From contig NC_088202.1 of NCBI RefSeq assembly GCF_037126465.1, forward strand, positions 30,488,213-30,552,212: a stretch of 64,000 nt of DNA. The letters run 5' to 3'. The translations under genes and the position numbers were made by a program. Positions 1-12,693 of this stretch are shown piece by piece. Below the pieces are notes generated by a model. It searched no databases. It saw only the letters and a list, made by a program, of their open reading frames with translations, and had not been told where the DNA came from. Origin of the DNA: Ornithodoros turicata (Eukaryota > Arthropoda > Arachnida > Ixodida > Argasidae). Numbering within the stretch: position 1 is the first letter of the stretch; each line of letters opens with the position of its first letter.

Positions 1-203
1 CTTCAATATGTGTCCTACTGATTCGTAAATGACAAACGTCTGCAACTAACCAGTGGTCTCCGCTCTTCGGCTGCAAAAAGCAAAAAGAAAAAAAGAAGAA
101 ATAGAAAAAGAAGAGGACACTGATTGCCTGCCCCGTATGCTCGAGTCAAAAATTACAGAAAAAGTGGTGGGGACAACACAGTGCATGCAGCTTTGAATTC
201 CCT

Positions 204-318
204 TCGAACAAACGGCGTCGATCAAACGGCTTTCGATCAAACGGCTTTCGACCAAGCGGCGTTCGATCAAACGCCTTCGCTCAAACGGCGTTCGACCAAA
301 CGGCGTTCGACCAAATGG
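204..318. repeat. 15-bp minisatellite, about 8 units
   Basis: About eight consecutive imperfect copies of a 15-bp unit close to TCGATCAAACGGCGT. The unit length is a multiple of three, so every frame reads as a five-residue repeat; on the + strand one frame gives repeated DQTAF, changing to STKRR after a 1-bp slip. The repeated peptide is therefore a by-product of the tandem DNA and not evidence for a gene. Confidence 0.85.
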
Positions 319-353
319 GCGGACACCATTACACCGATGTCGTGCGTTACTTG

Positions 354-418
354 CACTGCTAAAACAGAACTTCACCAAATAATACGCTCCCGGGCATCCG
401 TCATTCCGAATGATATCA
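354..418 (+). repeat. Dispersed module, copy 1 (partial)
   Basis: The segment shares AAAACAGAACTTCAC, ACGCTC and CATTCCGAATGATATCA with the arms of the foldback at 29779-30018. Only one half of the palindrome is present here. It is best read as one end of a non-autonomous element; family unknown. Confidence 0.6.
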
Positions 419-533
419 GCCCCCCGCCCCCCTACTGAGTTGGCAAAACTTGTCACGGATCGCATACAGACATACAACCTACTTCCGGTGTACCGAAATC
501 CTCGTTCACCGTTATAGCCCTGGCTAGCCCCAA

Positions 534-800
534 GCGCGAGGAGGTACTATTTCGCGCGAGGAGGTACTATTTTCCGCGGCGGACGTAGAGCCGTCGGCTG
601 TCCACCAATCAGGGACGATGGATGTTAAAAGATTTATTTCGAAGCGTTTATTCTTCAAAGTTTATTTTTCGGAGTTTATTTCGACAGCGTGGATTTTCTC
701 ATGATTTATATTGCAGAGTTTATTTTGCAAATTTGATATATAAGAGATTTAGTTTTGAACGTTTTATTTTTACATGATTTATTTCGGCGTCATCCCGAGC
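534..800. repeat. Direct repeat followed by TTTATTT-rich stretch
   Basis: A 20-bp sequence containing GCGAGGAGGTACTATTT is directly repeated at about 536-575. From 615 to 785 the DNA is AT-rich and carries GTTTATTT-like words at irregular spacing of roughly 15-20 bp, some followed by CG. No gene is visible. Confidence 0.5.
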
Positions 801-968
801 ACACACATAAGCCGTAAGCTGGCAGCGGACGACGATCATAATTCTTAATTATTATGTACATGTGTGTGGAACATCCCAAACATTTTTCCATAACATTATG
901 TTGAGTGCTGAAAGCAATGTTACTGTCGTGCGTTTTTTTATATTACATTTCATTCGTTTCACGACATC

Positions 969-1150
969 CACAGTGGTCTTTATAAAGCCCAAAATTGACC
1001 TCATAACACGCTCAGAAGTTATAGAACCAACTGCCTCTCAGAATGGCGGCGTTCGCTTCCGTGATTTTGTGAAAAAGTGGAACTGTATGCTTTTTGTATG
1101 AAATCGAATATATGTTAATAAATGTATGTGAATGTCACAAAAAGGCGTAC
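969..1150 (+). repeat. Dispersed module, copy 2 (diverged)
   Basis: Diverged relative of the module at 354 and 10605: a segment ending ACACGCTC, then CAGAATG, a TTTTTGTAT stretch and finally CACAAAAAGGCGTACAC, in the same order as at 10605-10760. The 3' half suggests that the full element is longer than the foldback arm. Confidence 0.45.
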
Positions 1151-1656
1151 ACGTTGCATTCTTAACAAATCAGAAAAGAGAACGGTATCGTTCTTAACGA
1201 CGGACACACAAGTACAGCAACTGTGAGACAACCGCAGTTCCAAACTGCTGACCAACTTCGTAGTCTCCTTTCGTTCTGGCATTTCCTATACCTCCCCTTA
1301 GCCCTACGAATCACACGACTTACTTTCCTTCTTTTTCACAGGCACGTACACTCGTGGAGCACTTTTACCTCCTTTGGTAAGTTTGTGTCTCAACCCACTG
1401 GTCCTCAATTGGGCCTCTTCCGAGTTTGGCCCCTTCCTTATTGGTACGACAGGTAGATGATGTTGCGTCTTAGCGTGGATAAAGTTGGCAGCTAGTTATA
1501 CGTGACGACGCAGGGCTAAGAAAAAGCCGACGCATTGTGCGTTTGAGCAAAACGTGCCCTTCTGCAATTGGTCGGGTTTCGCTGTTCTTCTGCGATGGTA
1601 GCACTAACGGAAAAAGAGGGAGAATGTACGACCTCCTCACCTGTTTCTTATCAGTA

Positions 1657-1896
1657 GAGAGCGGATTTTTAGGCACTAAGAGCTAGCGCTCTTCGCCGCA
1701 TAAATCGTTCTAGGCCAACCAACCTTCAGAATCGTATCGTTTTATCTTCCGTCTGGAGGGTTGATACATAAAAAGGTGTGCGCCCCCTTTCTCAGCCTAT
1801 AGGGAGACAGAGCGATATCATCCGCGACGATGATTGGCATACTACTGCTATATCCGGCCAAGAGCGCACCTATTAGTGCCTAAAAATCCGCTCTCC
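1657..1896. repeat. Imperfect inverted repeat
   Basis: The arm at about 1657-1688 and the arm at about 1859-1896 share AGTGCCTAAAAATCCGCTCT in opposite orientation with few mismatches. Weaker matches (TCAAACGCA) extend outward. The centre, 1690-1855, is unremarkable. Probably the remains of a MITE; the ends cannot be set. Confidence 0.5.
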
Positions 1897-2155
1897 ATTT
1901 GTCACGCATGCGCTTTGGTAATGAGAAAATTAGCTGTATTGTGTCAAACGCATTTAGATGCGTTGTTTTCTATAGGGCCATCGCTGGCTTTCTGCGAAAA
2001 CGATTATTGGAAAACACAGTCCGGGTGATCACGTTGTGTCACGTGACAGTACCACTACGTGACTTGGAAGGCTACGGACGGACCTACACGGTGGTTACCC
2101 TATAAAGCTATCGCTTTATAAAGTACGGGGAGAGTATTTTTCATGAGTGTAAGTA

Positions 2156-2272
2156 CAACAACAACAATAAATGAAGAAGTGATGATGACATGGGATGTTT
2201 CCCCGTGGTAGCCACAGGACACTACCCCATTTCACAGTGGTTAATATGAGAGGATGAATTATGGTGAGAATG
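2156..2272 (-). mobile_element. LINE family B, 3'-end fragment
   Basis: On the minus strand this is the terminal ~115 bp of the LINE found at 16364-18703: CCATGTCATCATC followed by TTCATTTATTGTTGTTGTTG at the 3' end. Flanking ATGAGTGTAAGTAC and ATGAGTGAGTAC resemble a decayed target-site duplication. It is a severely 5'-truncated insertion without coding sequence. Confidence 0.75.
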
Positions 2273-2279
2273 AGTGAGT

Positions 2280-5160
2280 ACGAATAGTGAGCCACATACG
2301 CATTCACACATCGAACCGTTAATATCATACACCGTACATACCGTCACCACATCATGCAATTAGCAACTGTACGGACTCAGCATACGGCAGAACCTGAGAC
2401 AGAGTGATATTATTCTGGTTGCTGCGTAGCCTTGAGTCTGTTATGCGGTGATGTTTTCCTATTAGAGTGTGCAAAGACACGACGACGAGATGGTGGTGTC
2501 GAGATGGTGCGACGGAGCGATCGAAAAGGTGTGGTGAGGATAGATGACTTGGTTCTTAAGACTTTTCCCACGACTAAAAATTTTCTCATTGACTTCTTCA
2601 TTTTCATATTCACGGTGTATGTTCCCGCGTCTGTTGGATGTGTGCTTGGAAATGGACCGCGTACTCTCCTGTTCGCCAGCTTGAGAAACACAACATCTTT
2701 CCTCACAATAATCGTATACTATAACAGGTGTATTGGTGAACGGAGCGTCAGGCAGGCGGCAGCAACACGACCTCATAGTCCCAGCCTCCACACCATGCCC
2801 TTTTTCAAATTCGTATATAGCTGCACGAAAAAAGACAACGTTGTGTAACTCGCTTTTCTTTTTTTTTTCTTTTTTGTCGAGACGCAGGCGTGCAATTCAC
2901 GTGCTGCTTTGCCATTTACGTGACGCATGTCATCGCCCATTTCACAAACGCTGAGAACCCTCTTATACAAACAAATCCTCCAGCATCGCGAAGCAGGTCT
3001 TTGTGTCGCCCAACACAAGAACTCCACTTTACATACAACGTGCCCCAACATTTCATGCTCGGTAAAAAAAGAAAAATAAGCCGCTTCGAACACAGCGAGA
3101 AAACGACTCAAGCCCAATTCCCAGCACTCGTTCTAAACCACAACATTTCAAACATCCGCAGCAAACGTTCACCTTTCCCCCATTTCTATATCCTCCTTCC
3201 TCTGGTCGTGTCTTCTAAGTGCAGCACCAGGTGGCTCCGTTCGCTGCTTTCTAAAATTCCCTTCTCTACGCTCCCATCAATAAGCGTTGTCGTTTTCGCA
3301 AAACCACAAAACCCTCATTTCACTGCGGACCCAATCCAATAGGGGGACGCTCAACAGATATATCTACGTTTATTTTTCTTTCTTCCCGCGTTTTACAGAG
3401 ACGTCCGCCAATCCTTCTATCGCTTAGTCCCACAATATGGCGCGCGTCTTTGCATTATTACTTGGACGCCTCAGCTCCTTTTTCTTTATAGCATTGGGTG
3501 GTCTTATTCTGATTTTCCTTCCCTCCCATTGGAACGCACAGGATAGATGAAAGCTTCTTCTTTCTCCTTTATGGGTCTCCGAGGTGCCACACAAAGGCCG
3601 TCCGGGAAGCTGCCGTGCCTGGCAGTTCGCGATTAGCTACAAAAAAGGAAAATACGCGTCGGTGGAGGATAGGGGTGGTCTCGTTGACGTCTGTTGCGCG
3701 CGTGCGGAATAGATGTTACCTACCGAAAACGCGCGGGGTTCGACCCTAAGTAAACATTCGCCCACTTCCTTCGTGCTTCTTTTTGAAATTTAAACGTGCG
3801 CGCGTTTATGGTAGCAGAAGCGTGCAGCGGTGATCTGCTACTCTGCGCGTGAGTGATCACAGTTGTTATGGGGAGTCACTTGTCTATCTTTCCGTCGTCA
3901 GTCGCTTGACTTTGTACCTCGGGTGCAGTCACTTCAAGTACCGAATTCTGTTAAGGAGCAGTAGACACCAGCGATCCGTAGAGGTGGTACAAATTACCGG
4001 GGTGCGCAGTCTTTCTGGAGGGACGTTACAGGAACCGAAACCTATATGTTTCTGAAGCGACAAATATTCTTCCTCAAGCACTGATTATGAGCGAGATGTC
4101 TAGAACTCTGCCGTCGTTGAAGCACTAACTCGTTTGTTCGTTTAGGAGATCGAGGGGAGGTTGGCCAACGCCAGGCTGAACTGCTACTACAGCTGCTCTC
4201 AGCTGCGTTCACATCTTTCGTCACACTGCGACGTATGCAGTCCTTATCTGCGACGTAAGCTGCATTACAAGAAAAAGGAAAACGAAGTATGCCATCGTTT
4301 CCTAGTACGTTTTTTTTCCTTAGATTGTTTGTTTGAAAACAGTCGCCTTTACACTCTGGCAGGACAGAGAGGGAGAGGAATGAGAAGGAAATTAATGCAA
4401 GAGCAATGCCTGCCAGGAACATTTCAACTTTTATAAAGTCAGGGAAATGTAACCTATTGTAGCCATCCTGTAGAAACTGATAGTCGTATCTCATGTCTCA
4501 TCTCTTCCTGTGTTGTTCCATTTTTACTGCCACCGCAACTCTCACACAGCGCTAACACCCTACGCGCTCTATGCGGCTAGAAACGGATTATGGACCGCAA
4601 CGTGCTACAAAATAATCAAATTATGTATCGAAACAGCGAACCAGCAAAAAAAAAAAAAAAAAAAAGGGCACTTTCTCGGAGTCACGCGAGTTGACCAGGA
4701 GTCCTCCCGCTGCAATGCCTATAAATAAATGTTTCCGTGAAAAGGAGCTTCATTCACATATTGGCTAGTACCCACGCCAGCCTCCTCGATCGTAAAACGT
4801 TCGCAACATATGGTATGAGTCAGCAGACGAGCTTCGAAACGGGTGCTTTCCCTGAGATTGCAGCCTTTCTCATTTTATTTCTGGGGTGAAATGTTTACCG
4901 AGGACGGTAAAACGATACCGTGGCCGGAGGCCGTCGCATGCGGTATCCGATGGCAGTCAATTGGCTTCCGGCGACTGATGAACTTTCGCGAGGAACGTTT
5001 CTGACTCATGGCCTCACAAATGTTAACTTACAGGCGTTGCGTTGTCTGACTGGTAGATTGGGATGGGACTACTAATAAGCGAAAGTGTCTCTTGTGCATG
5101 ATGGCAATTGATGTACTCAGGCTGGAACAGATAGAAAGGACAAACACATACAAAGCCTCA
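2280..5160. other. No supported feature
   Basis: Nothing supported. Several short overlapping open frames occur on both strands, none with a recognisable motif. A 19-bp poly(A) run lies at about 4646-4664. Confidence 0.5.
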
Positions 5161-5167
5161 AGTGCCT

Positions 5168-5291
5168 AAGAAATTAATGACGCAAGCACGAAGTCACTGA
5201 AAACGTTAGCCAGCTGTACGACTCGAACCCATGCATAGGCTACAGATGGCTAACCTTTTCAGTGACTTCCTTCTTTCATCATTAGTTTCTT
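5168..5291 (-). repeat. Foldback with Pol III B box in its loop
   Basis: Two 51-bp arms (5168-5218 and 5241-5291) are inverted copies at roughly 86% identity, separated by 22 bp. On the minus strand the loop contains GGGTTCGAGTCG, close to the Pol III B-box consensus GGTTCGANTCC, and the arm contains CAGTGAC and GGCTAAC words. It may be a snap-back dimer of a tRNA-derived SINE; no A box was found. Confidence 0.6.
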
Positions 5292-5470
5292 GTGCGTCAG
5301 GCAATTCCTACGGTTCACGCCAGGTTCAATTCTGGAACCGGTGAATGTGAGGCAAAAAGAAAAAGAAATCTCCGTCGTAATCACATGTGTATTGCGTATT
5401 TAAAGTCCATGCGTCAGATCAAACAGTGTATACAATGCCTACGAAAGAATAAACTTCTTTTACTTCCTGC

Positions 5471-6323
5471 TAGAGACGGGACGAATCCATAATTTTTCAA
5501 ATCCGCTTGCGAATCCAAGGAAGGTTCTGCGAATCGTCGAATCTTAATTTTCTCCAATCTTTCGAATCGCTTCTTAAAAAAGAGTATGAAAAGCCAGGGA
5601 AAAAAAAAACACTTCTGCTGAAAAGTGCTTTGAAGCAGAATTTGATATCTTTGTTTAACGAAAAACAAATTACATAATAATTGACTTTCAGGAGAAAACG
5701 TACCCACATACTTCTTAAATGTAATTTATTTAGCATGTTGTTCATCGACTACAGGAAGTATATAAACTCTCGAATCTGAATTCTTTCCATAAAACTAAGA
5801 AGCAATCAAAAGGAAAATCATGTTACTTTTAAACCTGTAATGTAAGAGTTCCCGCCTGAACTCTCAGTCCAGAGCAATGTAAACAAAACAAAAACAAAAA
5901 CGAAAACGAAAACCAAACCAAACAAAACAAAACGTAAATTGTAAACAAAAGGTAAATTAATGCAGATCTTTGTTGAAAAACACCAGCATTCTCACGCTCT
6001 CAGAGTCTAGCCTACTGCGTTTTTTATCAGCTATGACACCCGGTGTGCTGAACAGTCTTTCTGACATCACTGTCGGTGGGGGTGTTGTCAGGTACTTTTT
6101 CGACAGTTTCCTGAAATCAGGATATGTTTGGTGTCAATCAATTTGAAATCCAATCAGGCTTTTGGCAGACTCCGGAGGCGCCAATTGTAAAAAGAAATAA
6201 ACAAGCGTGGTTAGAGGATTCGAAAGATTCAATTCGCCGTTTTGGGCACTGGGATTCGGATTCCCGAATCTCGAATCCCTGCCAATGATTCGAGGATTCG
6301 CGGCTGCGATTGGCCCATCCCTA
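5471..6323. mobile_element. hAT-like non-autonomous element, CGAATC word
   Basis: The ends are TAGAGACGGGACGAATCC and, reading inward from the other side, TAGGGATGGGCCAATCGC. Flanking octamers CTTCCTGC and CTTTCTGC match at 7 of 8, fitting a hAT duplication. GAATC/GATTC words crowd the outer ~100 bp at each end (5480-5570 and 6225-6315). The interior includes an A-rich AAACAAAAC tract at 5881-5935. No transposase is encoded. Confidence 0.75.
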
Positions 6324-6656
6324 CTTTCTGCATTCGTGTTACATATAGCGTGTTCACGCCAAAATGGACACAATTTTACAAACTATGGAAATGATTTTTT
6401 TTTTTGCAATTACAGTAGTCTATGTGAAGTAGGCCACCTCCGCCGTCTGGGCGGCACTAACAACCTTCTGGGGTCTTATCCTCACATTTTGATTTGTGAG
6501 CTTTCCAGATGAAGATTCGGCGCAGGCTCCTTTTGCAGCGCCGTTCTCGCCTTCAGAAAAGGATACAGTAAAAGAAAAGAAAAAAGCTCCAGAAACAGAG
6601 CCAGATTTGATGGTCATTTTTGTCCCACCACCAGAGGAACGCTCTGTCACTTGCCC

Positions 6657-7261
6657 TTAAAGGCGGGATCCTATAACAGGTGACAAGCGACACGCTTCTG
6701 TCGCTGTCGCGGGTGCAACTACCCGATCCTTTTGCGAGGAGGCGGCAGCTAGCGACAAAACTACATTTGCGAGAGAAAAATTCGTACTTTTCATTGATTA
6801 TGTGGCATACCTGTCTCAAATATCATGAAACCTCGATTGAACCGCAGCGGGAAAATAAACACCGAGAGAAATTTACACAACGGTAAGTTTGTTATGATAT
6901 ATGTGTCTGCGGTTCTATCGAGTTCCACAATAGATTTTGGTCACACGCGATAACCATTGATTCAAACGGCTACTTTCCATCCAACAAGCTCGAAATTTCA
7001 TTGTGATCAAGTTGGCTTCCCATACGCTCTTGCCCCTATATCTCTACGCTTTATCATTGGCTCCAGTTACATACCGCCAAATCTAGCGGATTTGGCACGC
7101 GCCGGGCAACAGTCACTGGTCACAAGCGACAAATATGTACGGGAAGTAATGCCACAATTTGTAGCCGCGGCGTAGCTTTTTTGTCGCTGGAGCCCGGGTG
7201 CCGCCGCCGAATTTGTTACGTGCAGCTGTCGCTTGTAGCGTGTTATGGGATCCGGTCTTAA
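6657..7261. mobile_element. TTAA-flanked MITE, GCGACA type
   Basis: TTAA lies at both edges. The inward ends are TTAAAGGCGGGATCCTATAA and TTAAGACCGGATCCCATAAC, followed in both by ACAAGCGACA. GCGACA/TGTCGC words recur inside. A TTAA duplication is the hallmark of piggyBac and Kolobok elements; which of the two is open because no transposase is present. Confidence 0.75.
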
Positions 7262-9690
7262 ATGCGTGGCAGGAAAAGAGCTGTAGCAGGGCTCCTTGCG
7301 GCGAGGAAAAAGTTGCAGAAACAAAAAGTCTGACCGCGGTTAAAGAAGTTACCGCGGACACCTCGTTATGTGTGTTATGGGGACCGTGCGACACCTAAAG
7401 GGGGCGCGCTGCTCCGTCGCGACTGCGCCGCCAGTGCCGGTCTTGGAAGTATCTGACGTCATACCATGCCGCCCGTTCTATGCATTCTCAAGTGGAACCG
7501 TAGCTTGCGTGGCGACCGTCGTAATGAGAAGGGCTAATTTTTGAAGTGCGAATAATGTGGAACCTTTCTGGGGCGCAAACGAAGCGAATGGAGACAGACT
7601 GCGCAGAAGCAACCACCGTATTTATATTGTATCTAACAGCGCGGAAGGAGAACAGCCACTCGCGTCTCTCTGGTCAAAACGCCTGTAAGTGATACGTCGA
7701 GAGGATGGTTATTTGACGCCTCACAAAATCCTGGCTTGCTAACGTGTATTTCTCCCAACCATTTGTAATATCATGTTTTTGACTGAGTCTTGTATTCCTT
7801 TGGTCCTCTTCGCACACACATAGCTTCGTCACTGAAATCTACATCATGGGTCCGTTTTATCCATACAAATAAACATGTGAGGTCACAACTTATTGTCTAA
7901 ACTTGTACTGCAGTTTTTTCAGTATCCTCAGATACAATAACGCTAGAGAGACTCTCATAAAAGAAATTATATGAGTTTTTACCTCGGCTACCGCCGTAGG
8001 CTTGTGGCACGACAGCTGTGAAATGGTCGGTGCGTAAATACTAAAACTAAATCTTTTGGACAACGTAGAACTTCCGTCCTCACTGTGAGACTCGTCAACC
8101 AGATTACTGGGAGCAATATCGGCTCTGGGCACTGGCGATGAAACACCTCAATCATTATCTCGAAATAGGTTGCCGTTTGGTCGGTGCATTTGACGGTGAT
8201 ACAGTATCCAGCGGCGTTTCACCGTCACGAAAGTGGCAACTGTAAATCATTGATCATTTTGCAGGTCCTCATTTAGTTTCGTTGAAACTAGAACAAGAGA
8301 AATAGAACATGTTGTGCACACCTCATGCAATGGCTGAACGCGCGTCACAAACGCTATTCGCTGCGAGTCTAGTGCCCTCGGTGGTATTGGAAGCATTGAA
8401 ATCACGAGGAATGAAACATCCTGTCCCTAATGAAGAGTTCTTTTAGGTGCTGGCGCAGTTAGCGATGCAACAGTTCCAGTGTGGCAAAAAAAGATGCCCG
8501 CACTTCACATGTAAACAAAGCTGGCTACCCGGCGGCTATCACGCAAGGTACTTTCTCCGGAGGCCGCATCGCGGCTCCACCAGTTTGTTGCACACTCCCT
8601 ATATTCTTCGCTTCTTTTCGCTGGTACCACATGAACTTAGGTACCCATGCATATGCGAATTGCTTCCACAGCCTTGCCCTACGTGGTTCGAAGGTGCTGG
8701 TCGCTCCCGTGTGTTTGTGGTTGTACACACATCTTTCTTGCTTTTTCACAAAAGCCCCGCACCCTTTCCCGCTCCATGTTGAACGTAGTGAGTTATATTA
8801 TATTTTGAAAGTCACGCGCATATTTCGTAAAAGTTGCACGCTTACTTCGAAAGTGTAGACATTTCATTACCCCTCAAGGGTGCTCTTCCTAATGTGATGA
8901 TGAATGTTTCCAAAGTCCGTGATTTTTCCTTGAGACCCTGGAATAGAAATAAAAGCACCTTTGTTTGAAAATAGAAACGTAACGACCGCAGCCCAGATTT
9001 GAGTTCACTGGAGTGTCGTTTCTTCTAAGTGTTTTCCCTCGTTCCACCCTCCCGCTTTATGTTTTACATTGTGAGTTCCGGCATACAGTTTGACACGCGC
9101 GATTGAGAACTGCAAATACAGCATTCACGTGAGAAATTCACGAAAAGCCTTGTTCATTGCGTGGGGCAATTCAAGGCCTTGTCAAAGCAGTCTATTGGGC
9201 ATGCAATCCATGAGGTGCTCTCATCAAGTGCTACGGCCGTGAGAGACTGCACATAGTCTCTCTAGTAAGCAATTACATGACTTTGAGAAATCCGGCGAGT
9301 TGGATGACTGCCTAACTGACTAACATGACCTGCATCCTGCTAGTCCCTCTAGGAAAAGACGTATTGAACTTGTGCAGTCGGCCGATTGCTACTGAGAGTG
9401 CATTGGAAAACTTTGCAAAGATCTGCGTGTAAATGACCCAAAGGACGACCACTTTAAAGTGCAGCATGAGGACAGAGTACAGCATTGTTCTCGGGTTTGA
9501 GGCTGGACATGTTCTTGCCGAAACATCTGAAGCAGTACACCCCGTCCATCACCAAAAGTCCGGCCAAGTTCCTTAAGTCACTCAGGCCCCGTGCGCTGCC
9601 AGCGAACTTCTCCCACCGCTTCCAGAACTGGAAGACTTAGCGGGAGGATACCAGGGATCCCAGCTTGGCTTATGGAACGAAAACAAAACC
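7262..9690. other. No supported feature
   Basis: Nothing supported. Open frames at 8447-8858 in two overlapping frames have no recognisable domain. No repeat with clear edges was found. Confidence 0.5.
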
Positions 9691-9699
9691 GCAGCACCC

Positions 9700-10145
9700 G
9701 GTTAATTGGCAACTCCCACCCCGCACGCAGCCCCGAGCGAATGCAGACAGTACGGACGCTGCAGAGCCTTATCGCGTCTGACGTCTCTTAAGGGCGTTGG
9801 GAACAATGTCTCCCAGCGGTCGGGCACAAATAATCGAGCATTGGCTGGAGGCCCCTCCGCATCTGCGGCGTTCTACTCTCCAATTAACGGACTTCATTAA
9901 CGGCTTTCGAGTCTTGGCCCACTTTCTCTTCCAGTGAGCTACCCCTCAGGCCAATTACGTAATTAATAGCGAAGGCACGTTCTCATTAGGGCCCTCTTTC
10001 CGGTGAATTTTACTTGTCCTTCCTCCCACTGCTGGCAGTGGTGGCTTGAATGCTAGTGGGACGCTATCGCGTTTGGAGAACGAAGTTGTGTGCGATTGAA
10101 CTTGTTAGTCTCGTAACGAATCGTCGTTAATTGAATTAGTAGTGT
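9700..10145. promoter_or_regulatory. Cluster of homeodomain-type TAAT cores (tentative)
   Basis: Within 440 bp there are several homeodomain core sites: GTTAATTGGC (9701), CAATTAACGG (9881), CATTAACGG (9895), CCAATTACGTAATTAATAG (9951-9969), CATTAGG (9984) and GTTAATTGAATTAG (10126-10139). The surrounding sequence is comparatively GC-rich and non-repetitive. It could be a regulatory element or conserved non-coding DNA; chance is possible. Confidence 0.25.
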
Positions 10146-10604
10146 ATCTGTCGCCGTAATTTATGTTTCCTCGTGGGTTGGCTGTAGATTACGCAGCAGG
10201 ACTGCACATACATTTTTACTTCCAGTGGTTGGGCTGCGCCTGCGGGCTTTGATTTGGCTCGTGTCCTGTTGTTTAGGGATCCGCGTACCGACCTATATGC
10301 CTGGTATAGTTGTCGCGCTTGTGTAATTCAATTATTGCTGCATTAGAGGGAAATCTCTAGCGCTGCAAGTTCGTGCTTTCAGGCAACGACTCTCTGACTT
10401 GCAAATATGAATGACTGCAGCAACTGTCAAATTTCCTCGAGGCTGTTACATGCGCCAGGTGGCGAGGCGTACGTATCAATATTCCGTGAAGACATACAAC
10501 GCCCTCTTGTGAAGTAGTGGCTTCTGAGGCGTGTACGCCATCAGTTATCAGTAGCGTAGTTAAGAAACACGATTATGCTGGCACTACTTCAATTCGATGG
10601 CGAT

Positions 10605-10760
10605 TGTACAGTCTGAAAACATAACTTCACCGCGTGACACGCTCGGAATCAACTAGCATTCAGAATATCTTTCTCTTTCTTGATGTTTTTGAAAATGGGA
10701 GACGTACGCGCCTTTTTGTAACAATTTGATTATGTGTCAGATGCCACAAAAAGGTGTCGC
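10605..10760 (+). repeat. Dispersed module, copy 3
   Basis: This copy reads CAGTCTGAAAACATAACTTC, then CACCGCGTGACACGCTC, CATTCAGAAT and finally GCCACAAAAAGGTGTCGC. The first half matches the arm of the foldback at 29779; the second half matches 1120-1150. Inside, GCGCCTTTTTGT and ACAAAAAGGTG can pair. Confidence 0.6.
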
Positions 10761-11251
10761 TCTCTCCTCAACTCAAAACCTATAACAGTATAATTCGGCA
10801 CAATGGTTGGCTCAGAGCTAGGTATGCGGCTAAGTCCTGGTTTCAGGGTGTACCTGCAGGTACACTCCATATGATAAGGGATTTCCGAAGATTCTCATTT
10901 TTTGTGTGCTTACACATCATTCAAGTACTACGTACCTAGTTCCTCTTGTATGCATCCTGCAGCTGCCGTTCACCTGACACACAGAGCGGAGTTCATCGCA
11001 GGTTTCGCTAAATGTCACAGACCGGCCCAGGTTGTCGGCAAGTTGATCCTGCATATGGCATGAATAATCAGCACTTTTCATTTTGCACTCAATTTTCATC
11101 AAACTCTACTGCATTGTAGAGCAGCGCAGTCGGGACCAACTACTCTGTCGTATTTAGGTGAGAGGACGAGGCCGTACGTATTTCGGCGATAACTTAAATC
11201 CATGTAAGGTACCACAGGAAGACGTTTACAACGTACACTGAGCTTGTTATG

Positions 11252-11398
11252 CTTCTTTTCTTTTGTTTAGGGTTGATTTTGTACAGATTTTGCAGAGTAT
11301 GAACTTGTTATACGGTGAAGTTCTATTTTCAGACTGTACTGTTGTTCACACTCTACAAAATATGTAAAAAAATCAGCCCTAAACAAAAGAAAAGAAGA
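11252..11398. repeat. Foldback, ~53-bp arms
   Basis: Arms at 11252-11304 and 11344-11398 are inverted copies with few mismatches and small gaps; both carry TTCTTTTGTTTAGGG and GATTTT. The ~40-bp centre contains GGTGAAGTTCTATTTTCAG, which is the dispersed module in reverse orientation, so the foldback may have formed from or around that module. Confidence 0.65.
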
Positions 11399-11399
11399 A

Positions 11400-12045
11400 C
11401 TTAGCTGTACTCGCCGTGCGCGACCAACTAAGCTATCTCCTACACGACGTTCCATTCACTTCAAGCAATCCACTGTTCTGTTGGGCACGCCACTAATGAC
11501 TGCAGCAATCCAAAACAAGGCGCGTCCGTAATGTATTTTCTAATGACCGCGACTATACAGCACACATCGCCCGGCTCCCATCCCATGTTCTGATGGGAGT
11601 AGCTTCCGCTCCCCCGAAGCGCTACAGAAATAATTGCGCAAAAATTGCCCTTTTAATTAACACCGCTAGGGTGCGGCACCAGCAGAGCGACATGGACGTG
11701 CCATACAACGAGTCGTATAACATTTACACTGGGTCTGCAACGATGAGCTCCATATGGACGGGATACATAGAAGTGCGTTCTGGAACAGCCAGGCTCGTTT
11801 TGGAAGGGAGGATATGGTGCGTGCAATCAGAAGTACTGTGGTGAGGTCGCTTTGGTAAGTGTCGGTGATGGAAACAGCTGGTTAGAATGCACCTCACTGA
11901 ATGAATTTGAAAGCGTCAGCGGGGGTATTTCTGAAGTGATGCAAAATATCGTCTTGGGCACGATAACTCGGCTAAAGATGGCCTTATCTGTGCACGATTA
12001 CGGCGACGATATTTTTGGACGGTATACTATGTTCCGCGTGATGCA
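11400..12045. other. No supported feature
   Basis: Nothing supported in either strand. Confidence 0.5.
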
Positions 12046-12693
12046 TTAAAGGGACAGTCCGGGAAAACCGGAAGTTGATTTTTTCCAACTGCCACGGAGG
12101 CTTACATGCTGTGTGGAAAGTTTCAGCTCACAAAACGGCGTGGTTTTCGAGACACCGAATAAAAACTTCTCCTCTGAAGGCATCCGGTTTCGTTTTTCTC
12201 CCTCGCATACTCCTTGCCCTAAAGATCCTCTATGTACGTCATCAGTCACGTGAGCATGACGTTCCCAATGGACACAGTGGGGCGCAGGACTGCGCCGTTG
12301 CTGGGAATGCAGAGAGGTGTTTTTTTCTATGAGTGTACTGAACCGTAGGCTGCGTCGTCATACCTGTATTTACAGTGACGCTACTCAGCATTTTACTCTG
12401 CATAACTTGTGATTGATACTCAAAATCATCATAATGGGCAAATGCTAGCACGCAACAACCAACTATCGCGCAAACAGGCATCCGCAAGTCACGTGCGGCC
12501 TTGCTCTTATGCACGTCACGCGAGAGCTCGCTGCGGCCTTTACTCAGGACCAACTGCGGCATAGAAAAAAATCGATTATAAATCGCGCGATAGGATTTCT
12601 TCTGAAATATTTTGCACGGTTGTTGTGCGGAGTATTAGAAATCATAAGACGGTGTTTTCCAGACCCATGTTTTCGACCGGACTGCCACTTTAA
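12046..12693. mobile_element. TTAA-flanked MITE, CAGTCCGG type
   Basis: The ends are TTAAAGGGACAGTCCGGGAA and, inverted, TTAAAGTGGCAGTCCGGTCG, each starting with the TTAA target. The 648-bp body has no transposase. The TTAAAGG start is shared with other TTAA elements in this window, although the sequence further in is different. Confidence 0.75.

Noticed and set aside
124..438. Frame with repeated DQTAF peptides
   Set aside because: Explained by a 15-bp minisatellite; every frame through it is repetitive.
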